64,000 nucleotides of DNA. Origin: Shewanella sp. UCD-KL21 (lineage in GTDB: Bacteria > Pseudomonadota > Gammaproteobacteria > Enterobacterales > Shewanellaceae). Under the pieces are notes generated by a model. The model was given only the letters and a program-made list of their open reading frames with translations, was not told the DNA's origin and ran no database searches. Numbering within the stretch: position 1 is the first letter of the stretch; the number at the start of each line of letters is the position of its first letter. Both the position numbers and the translations under genes were made by a program. Below are positions 27,220-36,312 of the stretch, one piece after another. The stretch is from assembly GCF_001957135.1 (NCBI RefSeq), contig NZ_MPHK01000005.1, forward strand, positions 151,790 to 215,789. Reading direction: 5' to 3'.

Positions 27220-28122
27220 TTAGGCTGTTGCTAATTTCTTATCTTGAGCCGTTTGATCATCTTCTAATTCGCTGACTAATGGTGGTGGAGACTTTTCACC
27301 AAATGGTGGTTCACCATTTTTCTTCTGCATGGTGAAGTACCAAATTGCGAAAGGAACGTGTAAAGCAAGGTTGATGACGCCCCAGTAATACACGACGTTA
27401 TCGTTGGCCCAACTGCTTGAGTCCATTAAAGGTGTAAATATGTCGCTGTTAGCACGAATAAGTATGTGGAACGCCAAGGTGTAAACACGTGCAATGAGAT
27501 AGAGTTCAGGACGACCTTTGATAATTGGGTATAGCTCTGCCGCCATCAAGATACAGAATGAACTTGCGAAGAAAGCTGGGTTCTCGCCGAATACAAAGGC
27601 TAGGTTCCACGTGGTATAGAGGAAGTTCCATGCCGCTGTTGAATAAAACAGTAAATCGGTTGGTTTGTCTTTACCGATAACCCAGTAGACACGTTTACCA
27701 TTTTTGTAGCGTGGGAAAGGAATAGTGATACAAAGAATGACACCACAAATGCCATTAAAATAGTTGCCGGTCACAAAGTCTTTTAATGTGGCTTCTGCAA
27801 TATTTAATACCAATACGGCGTACAGTACTTTTAATACCCAGTCACCACGGAAGAACGCCAGTACCTTGTGTGGGTTTTGATGATATAGCCACGCGATACG
27901 GGCACCACCAACGACCAGTGCCGTGGGGATCAGTACGCTGACCGTTTTAACCCAACGGAACCATCCGTCAAGTTGATCTGCCCATAATGGGGCTGTCACT
28001 AAGGAAAGTAGCCAAAAAGCGGCGGTTAATCTTGGTGTTCGGCGCATACCTTCAACCAAAACGAGTAATAAAACAATATAACCTGTCATTGATACGAAAT
28101 ATTGCCAGACTGGGATGTCCAT
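27220..28122 (-). CDS. Polytopic membrane protein, first gene of the paralogous pair
   Basis: A 300-residue protein with about eight membrane helices and no signal peptide. It has a hydrophilic C-terminal tail (PPFGEKSPPPLVSELEDDQ) predicted to be cytoplasmic. WFRWVKTVSV, NIAEATLKDFVTGNYFNGI and ARVYTLAFH correspond to stretches in the downstream protein, so the two are tandem paralogues that have diverged. GGAGG 5 nt ahead of the ATG gives strong initiation. The upstream region holds an FNR box and two identical-arm palindromes, suggesting oxygen-responsive expression of this unit. Confidence 0.75.
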   Translation of the reverse strand: MDIPVWQYFVSMTGYIVLLLVLVEGMRRTPRLTAAFWLLSLVTAPLWADQLDGWFRWVKTVSVLIPTALVVGGARIAWLYHQNPHKVLAFFRGDWVLKVLYAVLVLNIAEATLKDFVTGNYFNGICGVILCITIPFPRYKNGKRVYWVIGKDKPTDLLFYSTAAWNFLYTTWNLAFVFGENPAFFASSFCILMAAELYPIIKGRPELYLIARVYTLAFHILIRANSDIFTPLMDSSSWANDNVVYYWGVINLALHVPFAIWYFTMQKKNGEPPFGEKSPPPLVSELEDDQTAQDKKLATA

Positions 28123-28238
28123 AATGCCTCCGAGAGCATGTTATTTAGCAATCTATAGCTCCTAACTGATGGAGCTATGTTTAAAAAATTCACGTTTTTG
28201 TTTAGTTCTTATTCGAATAGATCTTCAACACCCAAAGT

Positions 28239-28273
28239 TAGAGTAATAACTCTACTTTAGAGTCTTTACTCTA
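28239..28273. promoter_or_regulatory. Two direct copies of the palindrome TAGAGT-N4-ACTCTA
   Basis: TAGAGTAATAACTCTA (28239-28254) and TAGAGTCTTTACTCTA (28258-28273) have identical 6-bp arms, and their centres are 19 bp apart, close to two helical turns. They lie 115-150 nt upstream of the membrane-protein start and just downstream of the FNR box relative to that gene. The binding protein is unknown. Confidence 0.7.
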
Positions 28274-28294
28274 ACTTAGGGTTTTAATTAGACC

Positions 28295-28308
28295 TTGATC
28301 TAAATCAA
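28295..28308 (-). promoter_or_regulatory. FNR/EtrA box
   Basis: TTGATCTAAATCAA is a perfect TTGAT-N4-ATCAA dyad, extended by C and G on each side. Its centre is 180 nt upstream of the membrane-protein start at 28122. The nearest plus-strand gene starts 500 nt away. The remaining intergenic sequence to 28802 shows no convincing gene. Confidence 0.75.
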
Positions 28309-28802
28309 GTAATGATTCTGTTTTGGTTGTTACTTAAAGGTGTTTAGCTTGTTAATGTGACCGAGTTAACAGGTTGTTTAATCGCTAAATAAGTGACTAT
28401 TAATTCATGGTTTCGTTAAATTTATATATTAGGTTGTCAGGATTTATTTAATATTTTCAGTAGATTAGAGGTTATATAAATTACTTATGTGTGTGGGAGC
28501 CACTTTGGGAAGGGAATCGCTTTCAAGCGCTATGGGGCGGGATATATATTGACTATTATTGTAAACATTTTAATAACAATTTTACTTTTAAGTGTGGGTA
28601 AAAAAGGGATTGTGACTGTGGCTGTAGTCATTGTAGTGAACAATTTTTGGACATTGAACGTAATTTATTTAACAACTCAGTGCTGAGAGCAGTTATAAAG
28701 CCTCAAATTGCCGCAGGCAGTTAGTCGCAGTTAGTCGTAGCTAGTTGCTGCAGTTGATGAAGCTTGATTTTACGCATCAGTTATTACTTTCGAGGAGCCA
28801 GT

Positions 28803-29135
28803 ATGCCTAATATGAATAAAGTCATTCACCACCCAAAAGCTGCCAGCCAACATGGACTGAATACTTTCGAGCAATCAGTTTATAACGACAGTCAGCCGAC
28901 AATAATTGGCGTGGCAGATTCAACTCATTATTTGGTGGGATTAGTGGACGCCGATAATAACTTCTCTGGACAGACTGCTGATAAGGCTTGTGCGGTAGTG
29001 AATTCACTTGCAGAGGCTAAGACACTGCTGCGAAGTCATTATTACTCAAGGGCTAATGTGGTATATCAAACAGCTTATGATGAAATGTGTGGTTTGGCTG
29101 CAAATGGTCATTATCACGAAAGCATAAAGCTATAA
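28803..29135 (+). CDS. Small cytoplasmic protein resembling DUF6482
   Basis: A 110-residue soluble protein. YLVGLVDADNN, SLAEAKTLLRSH and ANVVYQTAYDEMCG resemble the DUF6482 pattern, as far as I can recall it; the function of that family is unknown. GAGG about 7 nt ahead of ATG 28803 supports the start; a longer frame from 28764 lacks such a site. The final codons lie inside a repeat whose second copy is found 135 bp downstream. Confidence 0.7.
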   Translation: MPNMNKVIHHPKAASQHGLNTFEQSVYNDSQPTIIGVADSTHYLVGLVDADNNFSGQTADKACAVVNSLAEAKTLLRSHYYSRANVVYQTAYDEMCGLAANGHYHESIKL

Positions 29136-29418
29136 CTTTATAGCAGGGTATCCGAATTGACGTTCAGTGCTTTGGCGTTATGTACTTTGACGTCAAGTAG
29201 TATGAGACCTGTGGTTTTGCAGCCAAAGGTAAACGGTCACGATTAACCAGCACAAAACATAAAGCTATAACTTTATAGCAGGGTATCCGAATTGACGTTA
29301 AGCACTTTGACGTTAAGTGCTTTGACGTTAAGCACTTTGACGCTAAGCACTTTGACGTTAAGCACTTTGACGTTAAGTACTTTGACGTTAAGTACTATGA
29401 GACCTGTGACTTGGCAGC
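29123..29418. repeat. Large direct duplication containing 15-bp minisatellites
   Basis: Copy 1 begins at 29123 and copy 2 at 29258, each starting CATAAAGCTATAACTTTATA and continuing GCAGGGTATCCGAATTGACG. Each then holds a 15-bp array of the TTGACGTTAAGCACT type: 3 degenerate units in copy 1 (29157-29201) and 7 units in copy 2 (29292-29396). Both end in ATGAGACCTGTG. Copy 1 overlaps the last codons of the gene before it. The rest of the gap to 29572 shows no gene. Confidence 0.9.
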
Positions 29419-29572
29419 GAGTATTGTTAGTTATACTCGCTGTAATAGCTTTAACCCAAGCTAGATAAGTTAAGTTGTGAGTTGGTGCTTACTTACATTC
29501 GCTTGCCTTCTACTTACCTTTTACTTACCTTTTACGATTTTGGGGGTTCAGTTATTTAGCTTATTGATGTGG

Positions 29573-30640
29573 TTAACAAGACGCATTAATGCGATTTCTG
29601 CCATTGGTTTTAGCGCGATACAGCGCGGTATCAGCAGCGCATAACAGGGCATTCGCTGTTCGAAACTGGCCATTGATTTCACAAGCATAGCCTTGGCTTA
29701 CGCTAATGCTGACTGATTCATCCAAACCAATATCAATAAAAGTTAGGGCATTAATATTTTTTTGCACTAGCTGAGCTATTTGCTCCACCTCTGGAGCGCT
29801 TAAATTTGGCAGAATCAGTGCAAACTCTTCGCCGCCATATCTGGCCACGGTACATTCGTTATTAGGCACAGATGCTTTAATGGCGTTGGCGACTTTTTGT
29901 AAGCAGCGATCCCCAAGAATATGGCCATATTTATCATTAAAAGACTTAAAATGATCAATATCAATGATAACCACGCTAATGGGCCAACCTGCTTCGCTGC
30001 AGGCTTGCCAATGTGACTTCAAGTTAGTGTCGAATATACGTCGATTAGCTAAATTGGTTAAACAATCTGTGGATGCCCAGTGATGCAGTTGTTGGTATTC
30101 AACTCGAAACTTACTCAGATCACGAATAACAATCCCAAATAGCGGCTGTTTCATGGGCAAGTAGCTCACCGAAATTTCAACATCAATACTACTGCCATTA
30201 TCGAGGTTAATTTTGGTTTCAGTGGGCAAATGCTTTAGGGGAATAGGCTTCATTTGTGATTGGATAATCATTTTTTGATACAGGCTTTTTTGTGGTTCGC
30301 ACAAAAACGATTGCCACTGCTGCCCAACAAGCTCAGCAGCGTTATCTGCGCCCAGTAACAAGCTCTTGGCATGTTGATTGGCTATTTGAATAGCGCCAAA
30401 CTCATCCACCACCACCATGGCTTCCATTAAGTGATCAACTAAGTTTGCTAGTGAGCTTGGTGTTTGGGTCACCAGTGGTGAGCTATCAGCTTCTGCCTTA
30501 GTCGTTAATGGCGCTTTTTTTAGCGGCAAATTTACCGCTTCTAAGTCGCCGCGCATGAATGCGTTTTTATTAATACGAGGCTGTGGCTCAATGCAAGGTT
30601 TGCTGTCTAGCGCATAAAAATTGGCAGAAAGATTTAACAT
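29573..30640 (-). CDS. PAS-GGDEF diguanylate cyclase
   Basis: This protein makes cyclic di-GMP. Residues 1-65 are a variable region without a signal peptide. A PAS-type domain follows (LVDHLMEAMVVVDEFGAIQIAN), then a GGDEF domain with TDCLTNLANRR, IDIDHFKSFND and the active-site loop ARYGGEEF. All catalytic residues are present; there is no RxxD inhibitory site just before the loop. AAGGA 8 nt ahead of ATG 30640 gives the start. It is probably cytoplasmic. The PAS ligand is unknown. Confidence 0.9.
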   Translation of the reverse strand: MLNLSANFYALDSKPCIEPQPRINKNAFMRGDLEAVNLPLKKAPLTTKAEADSSPLVTQTPSSLANLVDHLMEAMVVVDEFGAIQIANQHAKSLLLGADNAAELVGQQWQSFLCEPQKSLYQKMIIQSQMKPIPLKHLPTETKINLDNGSSIDVEISVSYLPMKQPLFGIVIRDLSKFRVEYQQLHHWASTDCLTNLANRRIFDTNLKSHWQACSEAGWPISVVIIDIDHFKSFNDKYGHILGDRCLQKVANAIKASVPNNECTVARYGGEEFALILPNLSAPEVEQIAQLVQKNINALTFIDIGLDESVSISVSQGYACEINGQFRTANALLCAADTALYRAKTNGRNRINASC

Positions 30641-30957
30641 AACGAGTATCCTTACTAGGGTCGTTATGGCGATATCTGAGGTCATTTCAGATTAAGTATC
30701 GACATAACAGGTATTTTCTAGTGGATACTCTACGCAGCTTTGATGTCTATAACCTTTCGTTAACCTTCTGATTTATACCTATGATTTTAAAGTGTTTAAT
30801 TTTATATTTTTGTTTTTTTAATTTGTATTTTTAGGCAGGAAACTAGGTAGGTGAGTCGTAAATCACTTTCTTAAAATGTAAAATCAAATGTACTGACATA
30901 CACGATATGTGCATCAAAAAGGCTGGCCGAAGCTTGCGTCAATTCAATCATTAACGT

Positions 30958-31002
30958 TAAAAACAGCACATGGCATCAACCGCGTGATGTTATGTGCTGT
31001 AA
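30958..31002 (-). terminator. Hairpin terminator after the DP-EP gene
   Basis: ACAGCACAT-GGCATCA / TGATGTT-ATGTGCTGT forms a long, slightly bulged stem. Reading the minus strand, it is followed by TTTTTAA, about 25 nt past the stop. Confidence 0.65.
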
Positions 31003-31024
31003 CTGATTTTAGAGGGAGTTGGGT

Positions 31025-31387
31025 TTATCGTTTATCTTTATTGATAATTTGAGGATCAGGGCTGACAAGCATTAATGTGTTTTCTGCATTACTAAAGATA
31101 AACCGAAAACTGGCAGCGCCGCTGGCATTATCAAGATCAAGAAGTTGTAACATTTTACCATCATTACTTACGGTGGCCGAATCAATCAGCCCTGCAAAAG
31201 GCGCATCAAAAGCGGCGCCAACAAATTTAAGCCCCTTAGCGGTGTTGTCGATTAATTGGTAAGTAATGGTGCCTTTTTGTGTGACTTCAATCGGATTATT
31301 GCCATTGCTATAACTGAAGCACAATTTTCCATTATCTAAACTCACTGTTAATTCTATAAACTGAGCGATTCCGTTGCTGATTGACAT
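31025..31387 (-). CDS. DP-EP family protein
   Basis: A 120-residue protein with a beta-sandwich-like pattern and the C-terminal SPDPQIINKDKR. This fits the small DP-EP family (formerly DUF1888) known mainly from Shewanella, by recollection rather than alignment. GTITYQLIDNTAKGLKFVGA is also typical. It has no signal peptide and no catalytic signature. AAGGA is 9 nt from ATG 31387 and 3 nt from ATG 31393, so I prefer the former. It follows the large STAND gene by 56 nt on the same strand and is probably co-transcribed. Function is unknown. Confidence 0.68.
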   Translation of the reverse strand: MSISNGIAQFIELTVSLDNGKLCFSYSNGNNPIEVTQKGTITYQLIDNTAKGLKFVGAAFDAPFAGLIDSATVSNDGKMLQLLDLDNASGAASFRFIFSNAENTLMLVSPDPQIINKDKR

Positions 31388-31449
31388 GATCATGGTTCCT
31401 TTTTTTAGGGGGCGTAACTGCTATTAGTAACGATTACTAGTAACTGTCA

Positions 31450-34400
31450 CTAGTAATTAGTTATTGAAATGCCCGCATTGCTGAGCAAGGCGATAAGGGG
31501 CTGATGTGCATCAAGTTCACCTAGACATTGCAATGCCGCTGCATAGGGTAGGCTGATGTCAGGATCTTTATTGGCGCTAAGTAGCGGCTCAAGCCGCGCC
31601 TTAGTTTGCTGGCAAGCTGTAGTATCACTGTGTGCGGCATTAAGCGCTTTAGCGGTCGCGTATTGGAGCATTTGGCTCGACGACAGCATGGCTGTATAAG
31701 ATACATTGTTAGGTTGTTTAACTGAAATATCAGTGAATAACTTTATGGCTTGCAGGGATAGTTGCTGACTCCGATCAAACTGCTGCCCATAATAAAAATG
31801 CTTAGCAGCGGCCAAATAATAATTCGCCCATATCAAGTCGTGTTTGGTGGATTGCTGTAATTGATTATCTTCAGCAAGAGTCTCCGCTAAGGCGTCGCTA
31901 TCAAAAGATAATAACTGCTGATTTTCAGGGCTGCTCAGTTCGAGTAATTTAAACATGGTGTAATATCTGTCAATTTGCCATTGTTGGTGTTGTGGATCTT
32001 GCTGTAGTGCAGTTGTTACAGCCTCAAATGCCAATAAAGCAAGCTCAAAAGCCTGTTGGCGATGGCCCTGAAAGACTAATAGGCTGGAATGATTTTGATA
32101 GCTAGAAAATAACCTGTCTAAGGCATAGGCATCAAGGGCGTTACCCTGACTCAATAAATCATGTTGTAACTGCTGATGCAGCTTAATCGCCGTATGTATA
32201 TCCCCTTGAGATAGCACCGCAGTTGCCAGCCAAGAGCGAGTATCAGCAATGTCAGCCTGCAGTTGCTGATTATTAGGATCTTGAGATAAAGCGATATTTT
32301 TAAGCTGTAACGAGAGCTCAAAATAATTTTTTGCTTGGATGAAATCTTGCAGTTTTTGTGACACTGAACCTAAGGAGTTATGAGCGTAAGATAGCTCCAT
32401 TAAGGCTTCGGTATTTTCAGGAGCTAAGTCATACATCATTTGGCTGTAACTAAGATATTGCTTAAACCAAACCTCAGTAGCAGCCCAATCACTTAGGTCA
32501 TAATCAAGTTGCCCCAGCCAAAAGGCGTTGGCGCCCAATGTTTTAAGAATATCTAAATCTTGTGGTTGTTCATCAAGCAGTACTAGCAGCTTGGTGCGAG
32601 ATGACAGCAGTGCTTGCTTGGCTTCGTCGACTTTACCGCGCGAGTAAGCCACTTCGCCTATGGCCTCAAGGGTTTGCGCATGCTGAAACCGTGCTTCAAA
32701 ACTCAAGTTGTCATCATTGGGAGATGAGGCCTTGGTAAAGTATTCTAAGGCTTTGTTACTGATGCCATCCAGTAAGTCCATACGGCCAATGCCGCGCATT
32801 TTATCGGCGAAATCCCCGACCATAAACCCCAGTAAGTTTTCTGCTGCTAAACGTTTATCTTGCGCCATTTGCTCGGCTTTATAGCTGCTGATACTGGCAA
32901 AAATAGAGGTCAGTGTCAGTACCAGTAACAGTGAGATAGTGAAGGTTTTTTGCCAGCGCTGGCGTTTTTCATGGTTATTGGAGGCGCTGATTAATGCCAA
33001 CTCTTGTGGTGTTATATCTTGAGCAAACAGTGGATTATGTTTAAGTGCTTGGGCTTCTTTTAGGGGTTTTCCTTCTGCTAGCAAATAGGCTTTATGTTTG
33101 TTTTCTGCCAGCCAGCGTTTAGTCAGATGATGTAAGCGACTTTTTATTCGCAGGCTATCATTGTGTTCGTTAATCCAGGCGGTTGCCCGTGGCCAGCGCC
33201 TTAATAATGCTTCGTGAGCAATGCTGAAACAGGCTTGGCCATTTTGCAGGTGGGACACAAATAAGCGGCTATTGACCATAGCTTGGGTCAATGTGCGCTG
33301 CTCTTTGCTTTGCAGTTGTGACCAAGTTGCGGTGCGGCTGGTGATGGAGGTTTCATCCTCTCGCAGTGTTACCAATAGGGACAATACCTGTGGTAAGCAG
33401 GCTTGCTGTGAGACAGTTAATTGCGCCATGGCGTCATCGGCATTTTTACCAATTGCGCCTTCGATACCGCCTAATTGTTGGTAAACGCTAAACAGTAATT
33501 GATTGTCTTTACTGCGTTGCAGGTATAGCGCTTGCAGCATGTATTGCAACATAGGTAATGCATCAGGGTTACTGGCGGCCTCAGTACAGAGTATTTCATC
33601 TAGCGGCATTGCGGTTTCTGGATCGGCACTCCAAGTTAAATTGGCGGCAATGGCCGGCAGGCGGATCATTTGCAGTAATTCACTTCGAGAAGGCGGCGCT
33701 AAATCAAAATGAGCCCCGCGATCTTTACCTGCCATTAAACTGGGATAAGTCATTAGTAATGGATAAAACTCATTACGACAGGCACTGATAATCAATACCG
33801 CAGAGGAGTTGGCCAGTTTTTCTAAGATCTCAATAAATGCATAACGTTGATCGTCAGCAAAAATAGGTGACGACAGTAACACTTCTAAGCGATCAATAAA
33901 CAATGCCAAGTGAGTCTCGTTAGTGCTGCTGAGTTTGATGGCTTGCTGACATTGCTCAATAATGGTGGGCAGATCTGTTATTAGCTTGTGTGACAGGGTT
34001 TCGGCGCTGTCACCACTAAATACTGGAATATCGTTGATTTCCCAGTCCAGCATGATACTGGCCAGTTCGGAAAACAATTGTGTTTTAGCCACATTGGCAA
34101 AATCTAAATGGCTATAGCTAGCAACCTTTACCCCGTTGTAACCCGTATTAGCCATTAAATTGGGTATGATTCCGGCATTAATGAGTGATGATTTTCCGCT
34201 GCCGCTAGGGCCTAAAACTAAACAAAATCCGCGGCCATATTTAACTTGTACACTGATGCGGTCAAGCAAGGTGGCAATTTGTTTACTGCGACCAAAAAAT
34301 ACCTCGGCGTAATTAGCGCTATAGGCTTGTAAGCCCGGAAAGGGTGAGCCTGCTTGCCAGCTTTGGCTGTCGGCCACGGTTTCATGGCCAATGGGGAAAT

Positions 34401-34710
34401 TTACCTTAGCGAGAGTGCGATAGCCGCGCTTGCGAATGGTTTCAATATAGCTGGGCTCAGTGGCTTTATCGCCTAATGCGCGGCGTAATTGGTTAATGAT
34501 TTTGTGCAGTGGATTATCGCCAATATCGGCTTCTGGCCAGCATTGAGTGACAATCTCGTCACTGCTAAGTACCTCGCCCTGCTGTTGACATAACAGCAGT
34601 AATACATCCATAGCCTTAGGTTCAAGTTGTTTGGTTTTTTTACCTTGTCTAAGGGAATTGCTGTTAGGGTCAACCTGCCAGTCACCAAAGAAAAATATAG
34701 CTTTGCTCAT
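31450..34710 (-). CDS. Winged-helix/nSTAND NTPase/TPR membrane-anchored regulator
   Basis: A 1086-residue multidomain protein. Residues 1-105 are an OmpR/CadC-type winged helix (LEPKAMDVLLLLCQQQGE, YIETIRKRGYRTL). Residues 125-560 are a STAND-type NTPase with SPFPGLQAYSANYAEVFFGR and the P-loop GPSGSGKSS near 167-175. A single transmembrane helix lies near 585-605 (FTISLLLVLTLTSIFASISS), and the remainder is TPR-like helical repeats, predicted periplasmic. This puts DNA binding and an NTP switch inside, and a protein-interaction scaffold outside. The DP-EP gene follows 56 nt downstream. Targets are unknown. Confidence 0.85.
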   Translation of the reverse strand: MSKAIFFFGDWQVDPNSNSLRQGKKTKQLEPKAMDVLLLLCQQQGEVLSSDEIVTQCWPEADIGDNPLHKIINQLRRALGDKATEPSYIETIRKRGYRTLAKVNFPIGHETVADSQSWQAGSPFPGLQAYSANYAEVFFGRSKQIATLLDRISVQVKYGRGFCLVLGPSGSGKSSLINAGIIPNLMANTGYNGVKVASYSHLDFANVAKTQLFSELASIMLDWEINDIPVFSGDSAETLSHKLITDLPTIIEQCQQAIKLSSTNETHLALFIDRLEVLLSSPIFADDQRYAFIEILEKLANSSAVLIISACRNEFYPLLMTYPSLMAGKDRGAHFDLAPPSRSELLQMIRLPAIAANLTWSADPETAMPLDEILCTEAASNPDALPMLQYMLQALYLQRSKDNQLLFSVYQQLGGIEGAIGKNADDAMAQLTVSQQACLPQVLSLLVTLREDETSITSRTATWSQLQSKEQRTLTQAMVNSRLFVSHLQNGQACFSIAHEALLRRWPRATAWINEHNDSLRIKSRLHHLTKRWLAENKHKAYLLAEGKPLKEAQALKHNPLFAQDITPQELALISASNNHEKRQRWQKTFTISLLLVLTLTSIFASISSYKAEQMAQDKRLAAENLLGFMVGDFADKMRGIGRMDLLDGISNKALEYFTKASSPNDDNLSFEARFQHAQTLEAIGEVAYSRGKVDEAKQALLSSRTKLLVLLDEQPQDLDILKTLGANAFWLGQLDYDLSDWAATEVWFKQYLSYSQMMYDLAPENTEALMELSYAHNSLGSVSQKLQDFIQAKNYFELSLQLKNIALSQDPNNQQLQADIADTRSWLATAVLSQGDIHTAIKLHQQLQHDLLSQGNALDAYALDRLFSSYQNHSSLLVFQGHRQQAFELALLAFEAVTTALQQDPQHQQWQIDRYYTMFKLLELSSPENQQLLSFDSDALAETLAEDNQLQQSTKHDLIWANYYLAAAKHFYYGQQFDRSQQLSLQAIKLFTDISVKQPNNVSYTAMLSSSQMLQYATAKALNAAHSDTTACQQTKARLEPLLSANKDPDISLPYAAALQCLGELDAHQPLIALLSNAGISITNY

Positions 34711-35019
34711 TATTACAATCCGTTGAATGTCGGCTATTTTTTGATGCCGCGAGTAAAAAAAAACAGGGTCTTGAGATACAGTAAATGTATATTAGAGATT
34801 AGTTATATCAATAAATTGCTGGTTTTGTAAGCGTTAGCCAAGCAAACAGAGTGGATATCTTTATCAGCCGATTTTGCTTGGTTTTTACGCTGTAGATTTT
34901 GCTTGGCTAGTTTTTATCGCTATGGCTTTTGTCGCTAAGGTTATTATTAAACTTGTCATCACAGTTGTGATTAAAGCCGTTGATATCAATATCGCTGTAA
35001 AAAACACTTAGGTGGTTAG

Positions 35020-36090
35020 CTAGTTTGATGACGTTGCGAGCTGGCTTAAGGCCTGTGCGGTTAACATTTCAGTGTAAGCGTTTATTTTGACATGCTTTGG
35101 GCTCCAGCCTTTAATAAAGCGCTGAAAATCGGCCCATGCTATGCAGTATAAGGGGCGCCAAGTTTGTTCAACTTCTTTTGGATTAATATCTGGCTGGTGG
35201 ATATTAATACTGTCAGCGATCTGGCTAAAATAGTAATCCAAGTATTGTTCGATTAGTTTAGGTGATTCAGTAAATGTCAGCGTACTGCTTAGCAGTAAAA
35301 CCACATCTTTCATGCCACAACCTTGGCCCACATATTGAAAGTCGACCGCAGCGGCTTTGTCGTGATCGCTATTAAAACAAAAGTTAGCGAGTTTGGCATC
35401 GCCGTGAATTAGTGTTTGATAGGGCGTCTGTTTTAAAGCGCGATCGATCCTATTGGCTGCCATTTTTAACGGCTGATCGCTGAGTGCCTGTAATTCATCG
35501 GGGCGAGTGTCTAAATGCCAGTAGCTGCCTGTTGGCCATAGGCCGGTGGTATTCACGGTTGATGGCTGGCTAGTGGTACATTGATTAGCCATAAATTGGC
35601 CGTGAAAATGCCCCAGCCATTTAAGGCAGGCCAAAATAGCTGCGTGATCGGCATGGGTTAATACCTGATCGAACCCTAAAGTATGTAAGTCTTCAAGGAT
35701 CAGTAAGGTTTCTAGTTCGCTGCGCTTAATGTATAAACATTGAGGCACGCTCTTTTCACTTTCACTTTCACTTTCACTTTTACAGCCACAGCCACAGCCA
35801 CTGCCACTGCCACATAGCTGAGCGTAGTGCTGATACCAGTTAGCTTCAACTTGATAAGATTTGAGTTTACGTTGATGTGAAAGGGCAGTATTCCAGCCTT
35901 TGGGGTGCGACTCAGGTTGCGGCAGTTTAATATGTTTAACGATAACAGATGAATATTGGCTACCAGTAAGTCTAGCGCGAAATAGCTCACCATAACCGCC
36001 CCATAAGGATTGAATTACCTCAATATCACTTACGCTTTTAGCCTGCAGTGCTGTGGTAATACTGCTGATAACCGCTTTATCTATAGCCAT
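35020..36090 (-). CDS. APH/choline-kinase-like phosphotransferase with a repetitive insertion
   Basis: A 356-residue protein-kinase-fold phosphotransferase of the CHK/EcKinase-like group. LIHGDAKLANFCF carries the catalytic Asp and AAVDFQYVGQGCGMKDV the metal-binding Asp. The small-molecule substrate is unknown; antibiotic resistance should not be assumed. Between the N-lobe and the hinge is a low-complexity stretch of (Ser/Cys)-Gly and Ser-Glu dipeptides (about residues 93-113) encoded by hexanucleotide repeats. Outside this stretch the fold looks intact. It is monocistronic. Confidence 0.8.
   Translation of the reverse strand: MAIDKAVISSITTALQAKSVSDIEVIQSLWGGYGELFRARLTGSQYSSVIVKHIKLPQPESHPKGWNTALSHQRKLKSYQVEANWYQHYAQLCGSGSGCGCGCKSESESESEKSVPQCLYIKRSELETLLILEDLHTLGFDQVLTHADHAAILACLKWLGHFHGQFMANQCTTSQPSTVNTTGLWPTGSYWHLDTRPDELQALSDQPLKMAANRIDRALKQTPYQTLIHGDAKLANFCFNSDHDKAAAVDFQYVGQGCGMKDVVLLLSSTLTFTESPKLIEQYLDYYFSQIADSINIHQPDINPKEVEQTWRPLYCIAWADFQRFIKGWSPKHVKINAYTEMLTAQALSQLATSSN
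35754..35813. repeat. In-frame hexanucleotide repeat tract
   Basis: On the plus strand: TTTCAC x4, TTTTAC, AGCCAC x3, TGCCAC x2, ten contiguous hexamers. Being a multiple of 3, copy-number changes would lengthen or shorten the dipeptide repeat in the kinase without breaking its frame. Confidence 0.92.
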
Positions 36091-36312
36091 TAAATCTTTA
36101 TTTTCCCTTATTTATATTGCCGTCACTTCACATAGCGATAATCTAGCTATTGTGCCAGAACTTTGCTTAATAGCTAAAGTGATAAGCTAATCGATTGATA
36201 ATTGTGCAACTAAAATGAAAACAAGTTATTGGTCGCAGTTTTTCAGCTGCAGTGATTGAATTTTATCCCCAATAGCGTAGTTTTAGCCTAAAGCCCAAAC
36301 GAGAGTGGTTAT

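Noticed and set aside
28489..28686. Possible 65-residue membrane peptide
   Set aside because: It is hydrophobic and could be real, but it has no ribosome-binding site, no recognisable family and lies in an AT-rich gap; support is insufficient.
29123..29418. CRISPR array
   Set aside because: The repeats are contiguous 15-mers without unique spacers, and there are no cas genes.
35020..36090. Aminoglycoside resistance
   Set aside because: The kinase fold is shared by many small-molecule kinases; nothing in the sequence or context points to antibiotics.
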